NCBI GenBank assembly: GCA_944381535.1
Contig: CALWLN010000197.1
Span: 1-41,849 of the forward strand
DNA: 41,849 nucleotides
Reading direction: 5' to 3'
DNA from: an uncultured Lachnospiraceae bacterium
GTDB taxonomy: Bacteria > Bacillota > Clostridia > Lachnospirales > Lachnospiraceae
Within the stretch, counting starts at the first letter, position 1. Each line of letters starts with the position of its first letter. The position numbers and the translations under genes are program-made. Positions 18,058 through 27,099 of this stretch are shown here, in pieces. The notes under the pieces are model-generated. The model was not told where the DNA came from, searched no databases, and saw nothing but the letters and a program-made list of their open reading frames with translations.

Positions 18058-18747
18058 ATGCAACATCTTACCATGAAAGAACTGCCGGAATCGGAGCGGC
18101 CCTATGACAAATTTTTAAACGGCGGCGTGACGAGCCTATCGGACGCGGAGCTTCTGGCCATTATTCTTCGAAACGGCAGCAAGGGAAGGACGGCGCTTCA
18201 GCTTGCCCAGGATGTGCTTTTAAAGGAGCAGCAGAACCTTCTCAATTTGAACCGGCTCTCTTTAAAGGAGCTGGCCGGGATACCGGGCATCGGACAGGTG
18301 AAGGCCATTCAGCTGAAATGTATCGCCGAGCTGGCCAAGCGGATGTCCCAAACTACATACCGGAAGAATCTGAAGCTGGACGAGCCAGGAATCATCGCCG
18401 AGTATTATATGGAGCGGCTTCGCCATGAGACAAGGGAAACACTTTTACTGGCCATGTTCGACGTCAAGTGCAATTTTCTGGGAGACGAAGTGCTCTCGGT
18501 GGGCACGGTGAATTCTTCTCTGGTTTCCCCCAGAGAGATTTTCTTAAAGGCCCTTCGCTGCCAGGCGTTTTACATTGTTTTGCTTCATAATCATCCCAGC
18601 GGGGAGGCCACCCCAAGCCCGGAGGATTTGCGCGCCACCAGGCGGGTGCTGGAATGCGGCAATCTGTTGGGCATTGCTCTGGCGGATCACATTATCATCG
18701 GAGACAACAGCTATACCAGCTTAAGAGAGAGCGGGAGCTTAGAATAA
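18058..18747 (+). CDS. radC: RadC/JAB-domain protein
   Basis: This 229-residue RadC-family protein combines an N-terminal helix-hairpin-helix-like region (LAGIPGIGQVKAIQLKCIAELAKR, about 75-100) with a C-terminal JAB/MPN metalloprotease-like domain. The JAMM residues His177, His179 and Asp190 are present in HNHPSGEATPSPED. The historical DNA-repair label is doubtful, and the biochemical role of bacterial RadC is unsettled. I chose the ATG at 18058, preceded by GTGGAAAGGAAA, over an in-frame ATG at 18016 without a ribosome site. Placement next to mreB is common in Firmicutes. Confidence 0.94.
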   Translation: MQHLTMKELPESERPYDKFLNGGVTSLSDAELLAIILRNGSKGRTALQLAQDVLLKEQQNLLNLNRLSLKELAGIPGIGQVKAIQLKCIAELAKRMSQTTYRKNLKLDEPGIIAEYYMERLRHETRETLLLAMFDVKCNFLGDEVLSVGTVNSSLVSPREIFLKALRCQAFYIVLLHNHPSGEATPSPEDLRATRRVLECGNLLGIALADHIIIGDNSYTSLRESGSLE

Positions 18748-18800
18748 GGTACACCCGGATGTCCGACCAGGACAAGAACAGTGAAAGGAACAAAAATAAG

Positions 18801-19820
18801 ATGTCAAATAATATTTACGGAATTGATTTGGGGACCTGTAATCTGAAAATTTTCTGCAAGGCTACGGGAAAAGTGATCAATGAGAAGAACACCGTTGCCA
18901 TTGTGAACAAAAATCAGCTTTATTCTTTCGGGAACGACGCGTATGCAATGTATGAGAAGGCGCCGGAATCCATTCAGGTATCTTTCCCGGTGGTAAACGG
19001 CGTGATTGCCGACTACAACAATATGCAGACCATGATTGGCGAGCTTTTGGAAAAACATATGAAAAGCCGTATCAAGGGAGCGGAATTTATCGTGGCTGTG
19101 CCCACAGACATTACCGAGGTGGAGAAGAAAGCGTTCTTTGATCTGTTCTATAAGAGCCGGTTCAAGCCCAGGAATGTACTTCTCTGTGAGAAGCCCATCG
19201 CCGACGCAGTGGGACTTGACCTGGATGTAAATTCTCCCACCGGATATATGATTGTGGACATCGGCGCGGACACCACGGAGATTTCCGTGATCTCTCTGGG
19301 GGGACTTGTCTTAAGCGAACTCCTTCATTTCGGCGGCAAACGGCTGGACGAGTCCATCATAAGCCACCTGAAACGCAATTTCAGCCTGGTGATCGGACAG
19401 AAGACTGCCAGTTTCTTAAAGGAGACCATCGGCTGCGCCCTTCCCGGGGGGGAAGAGAAATCCGCCGTGATCGTAGGACGGGACGTGGTCAGCGGACTGC
19501 CCATTGAGATGGAGATTACCACCTCCGTTGTCTACGAGGCTATCAAAGAAAATTTGAACAGTATGTGTACCTCCATCAAGATGATTCTGGAGAAAACGCC
19601 GCCGGAACTGGCCCGGGATATCATCCGCTCCGGCATTTATCTGACCGGAGGAGCCTCCCAGATTTCCTATCTGGACGATTTGTTCGCTCAGATCACCAAT
19701 ATCCGGGTGAACACCTGCGATTACCCGGAAGAGACCGCTGTTCGGGGTTTAAATAAAATTATTTCCGATGAAAAATACCGGAAACTGACCTTCAACATGA
19801 AAACCATCATTTTAAGATAG
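18801..19820 (+). CDS. mreB: MreB-family actin-like rod-shape protein
   Basis: MreB-type proteins polymerise under the membrane and guide lateral wall synthesis. This 339-residue protein has the actin-fold nucleotide motifs IYGIDLGTCNLKIF (phosphate 1), GYMIVDIGADTTEISVISLGG (phosphate 2) and GIYLTGGASQISYLDDLF (adenosine). It is divergent from canonical MreB, which reads DLGTANT in the first motif. I prefer the ATG at 18801 with AAAGGA upstream, although an in-frame ATG at 18759 could add 14 hydrophilic residues. It opens the cell-shape cluster, followed by mreC after 5 bp. Confidence 0.92.
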   Translation: MSNNIYGIDLGTCNLKIFCKATGKVINEKNTVAIVNKNQLYSFGNDAYAMYEKAPESIQVSFPVVNGVIADYNNMQTMIGELLEKHMKSRIKGAEFIVAVPTDITEVEKKAFFDLFYKSRFKPRNVLLCEKPIADAVGLDLDVNSPTGYMIVDIGADTTEISVISLGGLVLSELLHFGGKRLDESIISHLKRNFSLVIGQKTASFLKETIGCALPGGEEKSAVIVGRDVVSGLPIEMEITTSVVYEAIKENLNSMCTSIKMILEKTPPELARDIIRSGIYLTGGASQISYLDDLFAQITNIRVNTCDYPEETAVRGLNKIISDEKYRKLTFNMKTIILR

Positions 19821-19825
19821 AGGTT

Positions 19826-20701
19826 ATGACATTGAAAGTAAGACGGAAACCGAAATCGAAATTAAACCTGCCAACTAGATACGTCCTGCTGATTTTGACC
19901 GGTGTCTGTGTGTTGGCGCTGTTCTTAAGCTTTACCCTGAATTTAAACGGCGGTCCTTTAAAGACCGTGGCCGGGTATGTATTTGTCCCCATGCAGCGAG
20001 GCATCAACACCCTGGGATCCTGGATTTCCGACTCTGTAGAGGGCTTTCAGTCCAAGCAGGAGCTGCTTGCGGAAAATGAGGCGCTGCAATCACGGGTGGA
20101 CGAGTTGACCACGGAGCTTAACACTCTGCGTCTGGAACAGTACGAGCTTGACAATCTGCGGGAGCTGTTTGAGTTGGATCAGAAATATCCCAGCTATGAA
20201 AAGGTGGGGGCCAGAGTGATCAGCAACGATGGCGGAAACTGGTTTTCCACATTTCTCATCGACAAGGGCGAAAACGACGGCATTGAGGTAGACATGAACG
20301 TCATAGCCGGAAGTGGCCTGGTGGGGATTGTGGTGGACGTTGGACCCAATTACGCCAAGGTGCGCTCCATCATCGATGATACCAGCAGCGTCAGCGCTTC
20401 CACCGTAACCACCGCGGATTACTGTATTGTAAACGGCAATCTCGAGACCATGAACGAACAGCAGGTGATTGAATTTTCCAATCTCAATAACGAGGAATCG
20501 GCCATTGAGATTGGAGAACAGATAGTGACATCAAACATCAGCGACAAATATTTGCCCGGGATCCTCATCGGCTATATACAGACTCTACAGCAGAACGCCA
20601 ACAACCTCACCTGCTCGGGTACCATCACCCCGGCGGTGGATTTTGAGCATCTGGACGAGGTGCTGGTGATTCTGGAGAAAAAACAAACAGCACAAGAGTA
20701 G
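19826..20701 (+). CDS. mreC: Rod-shape-determining protein MreC
   Basis: MreC is a bitopic membrane protein linking MreB filaments to wall-synthesis enzymes. This 291-residue protein has a basic N-terminus, one membrane helix at residues 20-37 (YVLLILTGVCVLALFLSF), a coiled coil (about 72-110, KQELLAENEALQSRVDELTT), and the MreC beta-barrel domain. The barrel includes GARVISNDGGNWFSTFLIDKG and GLVGIVVDVGPNYAKVRSIID. Gene order mreB-mreC-mreD with short spacers supports the call. The ATG follows a weak GAGGTT. Confidence 0.96.
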   Translation: MTLKVRRKPKSKLNLPTRYVLLILTGVCVLALFLSFTLNLNGGPLKTVAGYVFVPMQRGINTLGSWISDSVEGFQSKQELLAENEALQSRVDELTTELNTLRLEQYELDNLRELFELDQKYPSYEKVGARVISNDGGNWFSTFLIDKGENDGIEVDMNVIAGSGLVGIVVDVGPNYAKVRSIIDDTSSVSASTVTTADYCIVNGNLETMNEQQVIEFSNLNNEESAIEIGEQIVTSNISDKYLPGILIGYIQTLQQNANNLTCSGTITPAVDFEHLDEVLVILEKKQTAQE

Positions 20702-20708
20702 GAATGGT

Positions 20709-21227
20709 ATGAGACGAAAAATCGTAGTTCTATTGATTATAATCGTATGCTTTTTATTACAGACAACCGTGTTCCAGGCCCTGGCCTTTGCATCTATCTC
20801 CCCAAATCTGCTGGTGGTGGTAGTTTCCGCCTTCGGCTTTATGCGGGGCCGGAAGGAGGGCATGTGGATTGGCTTCTTCTGTGGCCTTCTTTTGGATATT
20901 TTTTACGGAAGTAGGATTGGGTTTTACGGGCTGGTTTATATGTACATCGGCTATCTCAACGGCTTATTCCGGAAACGTTTTTTTCCGGACGACATCAAGC
21001 TGCCGCTGATCCTCATAGCCGCCAGTGATTTGGCCTGCAATCTCATCGTGTACCTGTTCCAGTTTTTTATGCGGGGGAGATTCCAGTTCGGCTATTACCT
21101 TCTGCGCATCATTTTACCGGAGCTTGTGTACACCATACTGGTTACTGTATTTTTATATTTTGCGATTCTTAAGATTAATCAGAAGCTGGAACGGATTGAA
21201 AAAAGGAGTGCAAGAAAATTTGTTTAA
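20709..21227 (+). CDS. mreD: Rod-shape-determining protein MreD
   Basis: MreD is a small polytopic membrane partner of MreC. This 172-residue protein is almost wholly hydrophobic with about five membrane segments. It contains the LLVVVVSAFGFMRGRKEGMWIGFFCGLLLDIFYG region, whose G-rich end is a family feature, and a basic C-terminal tail. It begins 7 bp after mreC, and its 3' end overlaps the proposed TTG start of the PBP gene by 8 nt, so translation is probably coupled. Confidence 0.92.
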   Translation: MRRKIVVLLIIIVCFLLQTTVFQALAFASISPNLLVVVVSAFGFMRGRKEGMWIGFFCGLLLDIFYGSRIGFYGLVYMYIGYLNGLFRKRFFPDDIKLPLILIAASDLACNLIVYLFQFFMRGRFQFGYYLLRIILPELVYTILVTVFLYFAILKINQKLERIEKRSARKFV

Positions 21228-24138
21228 AGAAATCAAGGATGTTGTAAAAAAAATTATAAAGTCACGGCTGTTTGCGCTGGGTGTCATCATGGTTCTCCTC
21301 TTTGCCATTTTGCTGCAGCGGGTCTTTTCCCTGCAGATTGTACACGGGCAGGAGTATGCGGACGAGTACACACTGCTGATTGAAAAGGAGCAGACCACTA
21401 CCGGGACCCGGGGCAATATTTCTGACAGGAACGGAAAGCTTCTGGCTTACAATGAACTGTCCTATACCGTAACCATTGAGGACAGCGGCACTGATTACAG
21501 TAACAGCCGGGAGAAAAATGCCAGCTTGAACAACGAGATTTACGAGCTGATTGAGATTATTGAAAGAAATGGTGATTCCATTGTTAGTGATTTTTCCATC
21601 ACCCTAAACGAACAGGGAGAATTCGAGTTTACCGTCAGCGGTACCTCCCTGCAGCGGTTTCGGGCGGATGTCTACGGTTACCAGACCATTGACGAGCTAA
21701 GCGAGAACCAGCATAAGCTCGGCTATGAGGAGTCAGAAGCCACCGCCCAGCAAGTGGTGGATTTCCTGCGCTCGGATGATATGTTCGGCATCCGCCTGGC
21801 AGGGACGGACACCTTAAGCGAGCGGGATGAACAGTACGGACAGCAGCTATTTTCCGCGGAGGATCTTTTGAAAATCCTCACCATCCGCTATGGCATGCAT
21901 CAGAGCAGCTACCGCAGATATATTACGACGGATGTGGCCACCAACGTATCGGATGAGACCGTAGCCGCGATCAAGGAGAACTCCGCCCGTCTGGAGGGTG
22001 TGGATGTGAAGGAAGATACCATCCGCGTCTATGCCGACAGCAAATATTTTTCCAATATCGTGGGATATACAGGAAAAATTTCCCAGGAGGAATACGATGA
22101 ACTGTCCCAGGAGAACGAGGACTATACTCTGACAGATATTGTTGGAAAATCGGGAATTGAGCAGGAGATGGAGACGGTGCTCCAGGGTTCAAAGGGGTAC
22201 GAGTGCTTCTACGTGGACAACGTGGGACGTGTGGTGGAAATGAAGGAGTATGAGGAAGCCACCGCCGGAAAGGACGTTTATCTGTCCATCGACGCCGATC
22301 TGCAGATTGCCGTGTACGATTTGCTGGAACAGCAGATTGCCGGTATCGTTTACTCCAAGATTCGCAACATCAAGGAGTATAATGCCACAAGCAGCTCCAG
22401 CGCTTCGGATATTGTCATTCCCATCGATGACGTGTATTTTGCGCTGATCAACAACAATGTCATTGATATCGATGATTTCGCCGCTGATGATGCCAGCGGC
22501 GTGGAAAAGACCGTATACCAGTCCTTCTTAAGCCGCAGGGACGCCGTGCTTTCGGAAATCAACAGCCAGTTAAGCTCCGGCAGTGCCGCTGCCTTTGAGG
22601 ATTTGGGCGACGATATGCAGGCATACATGAACAATATCATAACTATGCTCAGTGATAATAAAATTCTGAATACGGAAGCCATCGATACTCAGGATGAGGT
22701 CTATGACAACTGGCGCAGCCAGACCATCAGCCTTGGGGAATATCTGCAGCACGCAGTCGCCATGGAGTGGATTGACATTACCGGTTTTGAAACGGATTCC
22801 AAATATTCCGACTCCCTGGAGATTTATGAAGCATTGCTTTCCTATATAGAGCAACAGCTCACTTCAAGCAAGGATTTTGCCAAACTTATTTATAAGTATA
22901 TGATTCGGGACGAATTGGTAAACGGCAGTCAGATCTGCCAGATTTTATTTGAGCAGGGCCTTCTTGAATACAATGAGGAGGACTACAACGGACTTGTAAA
23001 CGGCTCCACCGACCCTTACAACTTTATGCGGGAGAAAATCCGGAATCTGGAGATTACGCCGGCTCAGCTGGCTTTGGACCCCTGCAGCGGCTCCAGCGTC
23101 ATCATCAATCCCCAGACAGGGGAGGTGCTGGCCTGCGTATCCTATCCCGGCTATGACAGCAACCGTCTGGCCAACAATATGGATTCCGAGTATTTTAATA
23201 ATTTAAGGGTTGATTTGACCTCGCCCATGTACAGTAAGGCCACCCAGGAGCAGACAGCTCCCGGCTCCACCTACAAGCCGGTGATTGCGGCGGCGGCCCT
23301 GACAGAAGGGTATATTACCCCCACAGATGAAATCGAGGATAAGGGCGTCTTCGAGCTGGTGGAAGACGGCCCCAAGTGCTGGCTGTGGCCCAGCGGAACC
23401 CACGGCAGCATCAATGTGTCCGAGGCCATCCGGGATTCCTGTAACTATTTCTTCTATACCTTAGGCTACAACATGAGTCTGGACGAAAACGGTTCTTATT
23501 CGGAGCAGAAGGGCATTGACACCATCACGAAATACGCGGAAATGTTCGGGTTGGGAGAACCCACCGGGATTGAAGTGCCGGAGAATAGTCCACAGATTTC
23601 GGACGAATTTCCCATCACCACCGCCATCGGACAGGGAAATAATAACTACACCACCTCGGAGCTTGCCCGGTACACGGCGGCCATTGCCAGCAGCGGCAAG
23701 GTATACCAGCTGACGCTTCTGGACAAGGTAACGGATTCCGATGGAACCATGATAGAAGATTACGGTCCCGAGGTAAAGAGCACCATGGATACCATTGCTG
23801 ACAGCACCTGGGATGCCATTCACACCGGTATGCGGATGGTAATTGAAAATCATGCGGCTTTTGAAGGCTTTTCCGATACCGTTGCCGTAGCCGGCAAGAC
23901 CGGTACCGCACAGCAGATTACCACCCGGCCAAACCATGCGCTTTTTATTGGCTATGCGCCCTATGAGAACCCCACGCTGGCCATTGCCACGCGTATCGCG
24001 TACGGCTACACCTCGGCCAACGCAGCGGAGGTATCGCGCTATATTATGGAATATTATTTCAATCTAACCGATACGGAGCAGCTGCTGGACGGTCAGGCGG
24101 AGGATGTACAGGACAGCGCAAACAGCTTTACTGACTAG
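21220..24138 (+). CDS. mrdA: Penicillin-binding protein 2 (elongasome transpeptidase)
   Basis: This 972-residue class B PBP cross-links peptidoglycan during elongation with RodA. An N-terminal membrane anchor (about residues 15-35) precedes the dimerisation/pedestal region. The transpeptidase motifs are SxxK in APGSTYKP (about residue 683), SCN in RDSCNYFFY (about 740) and KTGT in AGKTGTAQQ (about 892). A stretch of about 245 residues, encoded by roughly 22345-23085, is inserted between DADLQIAVYDLLEQQ and SGSSVIINPQTGEVLA, which are nearly adjacent in typical PBP2. The start is TTG at 21220, preceded by AAAAGGAG; no better start exists in frame near the membrane anchor. Confidence 0.93.
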   Translation: MFKEIKDVVKKIIKSRLFALGVIMVLLFAILLQRVFSLQIVHGQEYADEYTLLIEKEQTTTGTRGNISDRNGKLLAYNELSYTVTIEDSGTDYSNSREKNASLNNEIYELIEIIERNGDSIVSDFSITLNEQGEFEFTVSGTSLQRFRADVYGYQTIDELSENQHKLGYEESEATAQQVVDFLRSDDMFGIRLAGTDTLSERDEQYGQQLFSAEDLLKILTIRYGMHQSSYRRYITTDVATNVSDETVAAIKENSARLEGVDVKEDTIRVYADSKYFSNIVGYTGKISQEEYDELSQENEDYTLTDIVGKSGIEQEMETVLQGSKGYECFYVDNVGRVVEMKEYEEATAGKDVYLSIDADLQIAVYDLLEQQIAGIVYSKIRNIKEYNATSSSSASDIVIPIDDVYFALINNNVIDIDDFAADDASGVEKTVYQSFLSRRDAVLSEINSQLSSGSAAAFEDLGDDMQAYMNNIITMLSDNKILNTEAIDTQDEVYDNWRSQTISLGEYLQHAVAMEWIDITGFETDSKYSDSLEIYEALLSYIEQQLTSSKDFAKLIYKYMIRDELVNGSQICQILFEQGLLEYNEEDYNGLVNGSTDPYNFMREKIRNLEITPAQLALDPCSGSSVIINPQTGEVLACVSYPGYDSNRLANNMDSEYFNNLRVDLTSPMYSKATQEQTAPGSTYKPVIAAAALTEGYITPTDEIEDKGVFELVEDGPKCWLWPSGTHGSINVSEAIRDSCNYFFYTLGYNMSLDENGSYSEQKGIDTITKYAEMFGLGEPTGIEVPENSPQISDEFPITTAIGQGNNNYTTSELARYTAAIASSGKVYQLTLLDKVTDSDGTMIEDYGPEVKSTMDTIADSTWDAIHTGMRMVIENHAAFEGFSDTVAVAGKTGTAQQITTRPNHALFIGYAPYENPTLAIATRIAYGYTSANAAEVSRYIMEYYFNLTDTEQLLDGQAEDVQDSANSFTD

Positions 24139-24156
24139 TTTTTGGAGGTTTATAAG

Positions 24157-24843
24157 ATGGCACAGACAGTAGTACTGAAAAGCAATAAATACGGCATAAA
24201 CCTGATTCTGGACAATGAGGTGGATTTTGAGAAGCTTCTTTCCGATATCATCGCCAAGTTTGAGGAGGCTGAAAGCTTTTTCAAAAACGCGAAGATGGCC
24301 CTCTCCTTTGAGGGGCGTCCACTTACCGACGAGGAACAGTACCGGATTGTCCAGGCCATCAGTGAGCACAGCAGTGTTTCGATTCTCTGTATCATTGACA
24401 ACGACAGGCTGCGGGAGCAGGCAGTGAAAGAGATCATCGAGGAACAGGAGGCGGACAATGCCATACGGACGGGGCAGTTCTACAAGGGAACTCTTCGTTC
24501 CGGCCAGCTTCTGGAATGTGAGACAAGCATTGTGATTCTGGGGGATGTCAATCCGGGAGCCAAGGTCATTTCCCGGGGCAACATTGTGGTCTTAGGCTCC
24601 TTAAAGGGCAACGCCTACGCAGGGGCCTCCGGCAACGATACGGCCTTTGTGGCAGCTTTGGACATGGATCCCGTGCAGATAAAGATCGGCGACGTCATAG
24701 GCCGCAGCGCAGACAGGGCTATGTGGTCCGCGAATAAAAAGAAAAAAAAGACAGAACCGGTGGTGGAACCGCAGGTTGCAGTGGTAAAGGACGGAAACAT
24801 TTTTATCGAACCGATTACCAGAGGTCTTTTAAATAACTTATAA
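24157..24843 (+). CDS. minC: Septum-site-determining protein MinC
   Basis: MinC inhibits FtsZ assembly away from midcell. The 228-residue protein has the short N-terminal FtsZ-interacting domain (VVLKSNKYGINLILDNEVDFEKLL) and the C-terminal beta-helical domain (LVECETSIVILGDVNPGAKV-like region at about 120-190, with GNIVVLGSLKGNAYAGASGN). A basic KKKKKTE stretch follows before the C-terminus. I chose the ATG at 24157, preceded by TTGGAGG, over one five codons upstream. It is followed by minD and minE in the standard order. Confidence 0.95.
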   Translation: MAQTVVLKSNKYGINLILDNEVDFEKLLSDIIAKFEEAESFFKNAKMALSFEGRPLTDEEQYRIVQAISEHSSVSILCIIDNDRLREQAVKEIIEEQEADNAIRTGQFYKGTLRSGQLLECETSIVILGDVNPGAKVISRGNIVVLGSLKGNAYAGASGNDTAFVAALDMDPVQIKIGDVIGRSADRAMWSANKKKKKTEPVVEPQVAVVKDGNIFIEPITRGLLNNL

Positions 24844-24868
24844 ATGGAATGTTCAGGAGGAAAAAAGT

Positions 24869-25663
24869 ATGAGCGAAGTAATCGTAATAACATCCGGCAA
24901 GGGCGGTGTTGGCAAAACCACCACCACAGCCAATGTCGGCACCGGGCTGGCACAGCTTGATAAGAAGGTGGTTTTGATCGACACTGATATCGGACTTCGG
25001 AATCTGGATGTGGTGATGGGGCTGGAAAACCGGATTGTGTACAATCTGGTGGACGTGATCGAGGGAAGCTGCCGGATGAAACAGGCGCTGATCAAGGATA
25101 AGCGGTATTCCAACCTGTTTCTTCTGCCTTCCGCCCAGACCCGGGATAAGACGGCAGTGACGCCGGAGCAGATGCGGAAGCTCACCGATGAGCTGCGGGA
25201 GGAATTTGACTATATCATTCTGGACTGCCCGGCCGGGATTGAGCAGGGCTTTAAAAACGCCATCGCCGGCGCGGACCGCGCGCTGGTGGTAACCACGCCG
25301 GAGGTTTCCGCCATCCGCGACGCGGACCGCATCATCGGTCTCCTGGAAGCCAACGAGATAAAACAGATTCAACTGTTTGTAAACCGTCTCCGCATGGATA
25401 TGGTCAACCGGGGCGATATGATGTCCATTGACGATGTGAAGGAAATTCTGGCTATCGACTTGATCGGCGCAGTGCCGGACGATGAGCAGATCGTCATCTC
25501 CACCAACCAGGGAGAACCTCTGGTGGGACGGACCGATACCATGGCCGGGATGGCGTACGCAAATATCTGCCGTAGACTGACAGGAGAAGAAGTGCCCTTG
25601 ATGAATTTAAACGTCAAGAGCGGCGTATTTGCCAAACTGGCAAGCTTGTTCAAAAAAAATTAG
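24869..25663 (+). CDS. minD: Septum-site-determining ATPase MinD
   Basis: MinD is a membrane-cycling ATPase that recruits MinC. This 264-residue protein has the deviant Walker A GKGGVGKTTTTANVG at the N-terminus, VVLIDTDIGLRNLDVVMGLE, and FDYIILDCPAGIEQGF. The C-terminus ends in an amphipathic stretch (VFAKLASLFKKN), which fits the membrane-targeting sequence. AGGAGG lies before the ATG. Presence of minE next door implies an oscillating-type Min system rather than a DivIVA-only arrangement. Confidence 0.97.
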   Translation: MSEVIVITSGKGGVGKTTTTANVGTGLAQLDKKVVLIDTDIGLRNLDVVMGLENRIVYNLVDVIEGSCRMKQALIKDKRYSNLFLLPSAQTRDKTAVTPEQMRKLTDELREEFDYIILDCPAGIEQGFKNAIAGADRALVVTTPEVSAIRDADRIIGLLEANEIKQIQLFVNRLRMDMVNRGDMMSIDDVKEILAIDLIGAVPDDEQIVISTNQGEPLVGRTDTMAGMAYANICRRLTGEEVPLMNLNVKSGVFAKLASLFKKN

Positions 25664-25675
25664 GAGGAAATCACT

Positions 25676-25963
25676 GTGGGATTAATGGACTTTTTCAGGA
25701 AAAAAAATTCCGGTGATATTGCCAAGGACCGACTGAAATTATTGTTGATTTCCGACCGCGCAAACTGCTCACCGGACATGATGGAGCAAATAAAAAACGA
25801 TATCATCCAGGTGATATCCAAATACATGGAAATTGACGCGGAGGGTCTGGATATTCAGATCACCCAGACGGAATCTGATGGAAATAACGGTAGTGTGCCT
25901 GCGCTGTATGCCAATATTCCCATCAAGGATATGCACCACAGCGCCAAGAACCTCAAGGCCTAA
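25676..25963 (+). CDS. minE: Cell division topological specificity factor MinE
   Basis: MinE stimulates MinD ATPase and drives release from the membrane. The 95-residue protein has the N-terminal amphipathic start MGLMDFFRKKNSGDIAKDRLKLLLI, typical of MinE, and a C-terminal topological domain (MEQIKNDIIQVISKYMEID). The start is GTG at 25676 with AGGAGG upstream, 12 bp after the minD stop. The length is close to that of other MinE proteins. Confidence 0.95.
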   Translation: MGLMDFFRKKNSGDIAKDRLKLLLISDRANCSPDMMEQIKNDIIQVISKYMEIDAEGLDIQITQTESDGNNGSVPALYANIPIKDMHHSAKNLKA

Positions 25964-25974
25964 GGACGACAGCT

Positions 25975-27099
25975 ATGTTGAAACAGTATCAATGGAAACG
26001 GATACCCATCCGGCTTCTGCTTTTTGTATTTACATTAAATATCATAGGAATTGCCGTTATCGGAAGCGCCGAAGCTTCGGTACAGGACAAACAGATTCTG
26101 GGGATGATTCTCGGTATTTTCGCCATGGCTGTGGTAGCGCTGTTTGATTATTCCTTTATTTTGAAGTTTCACTGGCTGATTTACGCGGGAAATATCGGAT
26201 TATTATTGCTGGTAAGATTCTTTGGTTCCGACGGTTTGGGCGCCCAGCGCTGGTTTGAAATCGGCAGCTTCCGGTTCCAGCCCTCCGAAGTATCCAAGAT
26301 ATGTATCATCCTGTTTTTTGCCTGGTATTTCGCAAAATACCAGGAGAAGATCAATAACTGGAAGGTGATAATAGTCTCCGGAGTGTTGATTTTTATTCCC
26401 TGGTTTCTGATTATGGACCAGCCGGATCTGTCCACCAGTATTGTGGTAGCGCTGATTTTCTTAAGTCTTCTTTTTATCGCAGGCTTAAGCTACAAAATTA
26501 TCGGCGCGGTGCTGGCCGTGGTGATCCCGGCGGCAGCCATATTTTTGTATCTGGTTCTGCAGCCCGGGCAGGAGATTTTAGAGGAATATCAGCTAAACCG
26601 TATCCTGGCCTGGCTGGACCCGGAGAAATACACGGATAATGCCCAGCAGCAGCAAAACGCCATTATGGCCATCGGCTCCGGGCAGCTGTTTGGAAAAGGG
26701 TTAAACAATGAGGGAACCTTTTCAGTGAAAAATGGAAACTGGATTCCCGAGCCCCAGACCGATTTTATCTTTGCGATTGTGGGGGAAGAATTGGGTTTCG
26801 TCGGCGCGGCAATTGTAATACTTTTACTCTTGCTAATTGTGCTGGAATGTATTATCATTGGAAGAAAAGCAAAAGATTTATCCGGAAAGCTGATCTGCGG
26901 CGGGGTGGCCACGTATATCGGGTTTCAGGCTTTTATAAATCTCTGTGTGGTAACTGGTTTGATGCCCAACACGGGACTGACCCTCCCGTTTGTCAGCTAC
27001 GGTCTGACCTCCCTGGTCAGCCTGTATATTGCCATTGGGCTGGTAATCAATGTCGCACTGCAACCGAAAAAATATAGAATGGGGGATCATTATTCATGA
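25975..27099 (+). CDS. rodA: RodA/FtsW/SpoVE-family peptidoglycan glycosyltransferase
   Basis: SEDS proteins polymerise glycan strands from lipid II. This 374-residue protein has about ten membrane segments and the family motifs GSDGLGAQRWFEIGSFRFQPSE, PDLSTSIVVALIF and the C-terminal TGLMPNTGLTLPFVSYG. Location in the mre/PBP2 operon favours RodA over FtsW. It starts 11 bp after minE. Its stop overlaps the mgsA ATG by 4 nt (ATGA), so the two are translationally coupled. Confidence 0.94.
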   Translation: MLKQYQWKRIPIRLLLFVFTLNIIGIAVIGSAEASVQDKQILGMILGIFAMAVVALFDYSFILKFHWLIYAGNIGLLLLVRFFGSDGLGAQRWFEIGSFRFQPSEVSKICIILFFAWYFAKYQEKINNWKVIIVSGVLIFIPWFLIMDQPDLSTSIVVALIFLSLLFIAGLSYKIIGAVLAVVIPAAAIFLYLVLQPGQEILEEYQLNRILAWLDPEKYTDNAQQQQNAIMAIGSGQLFGKGLNNEGTFSVKNGNWIPEPQTDFIFAIVGEELGFVGAAIVILLLLLIVLECIIIGRKAKDLSGKLICGGVATYIGFQAFINLCVVTGLMPNTGLTLPFVSYGLTSLVSLYIAIGLVINVALQPKKYRMGDHYS

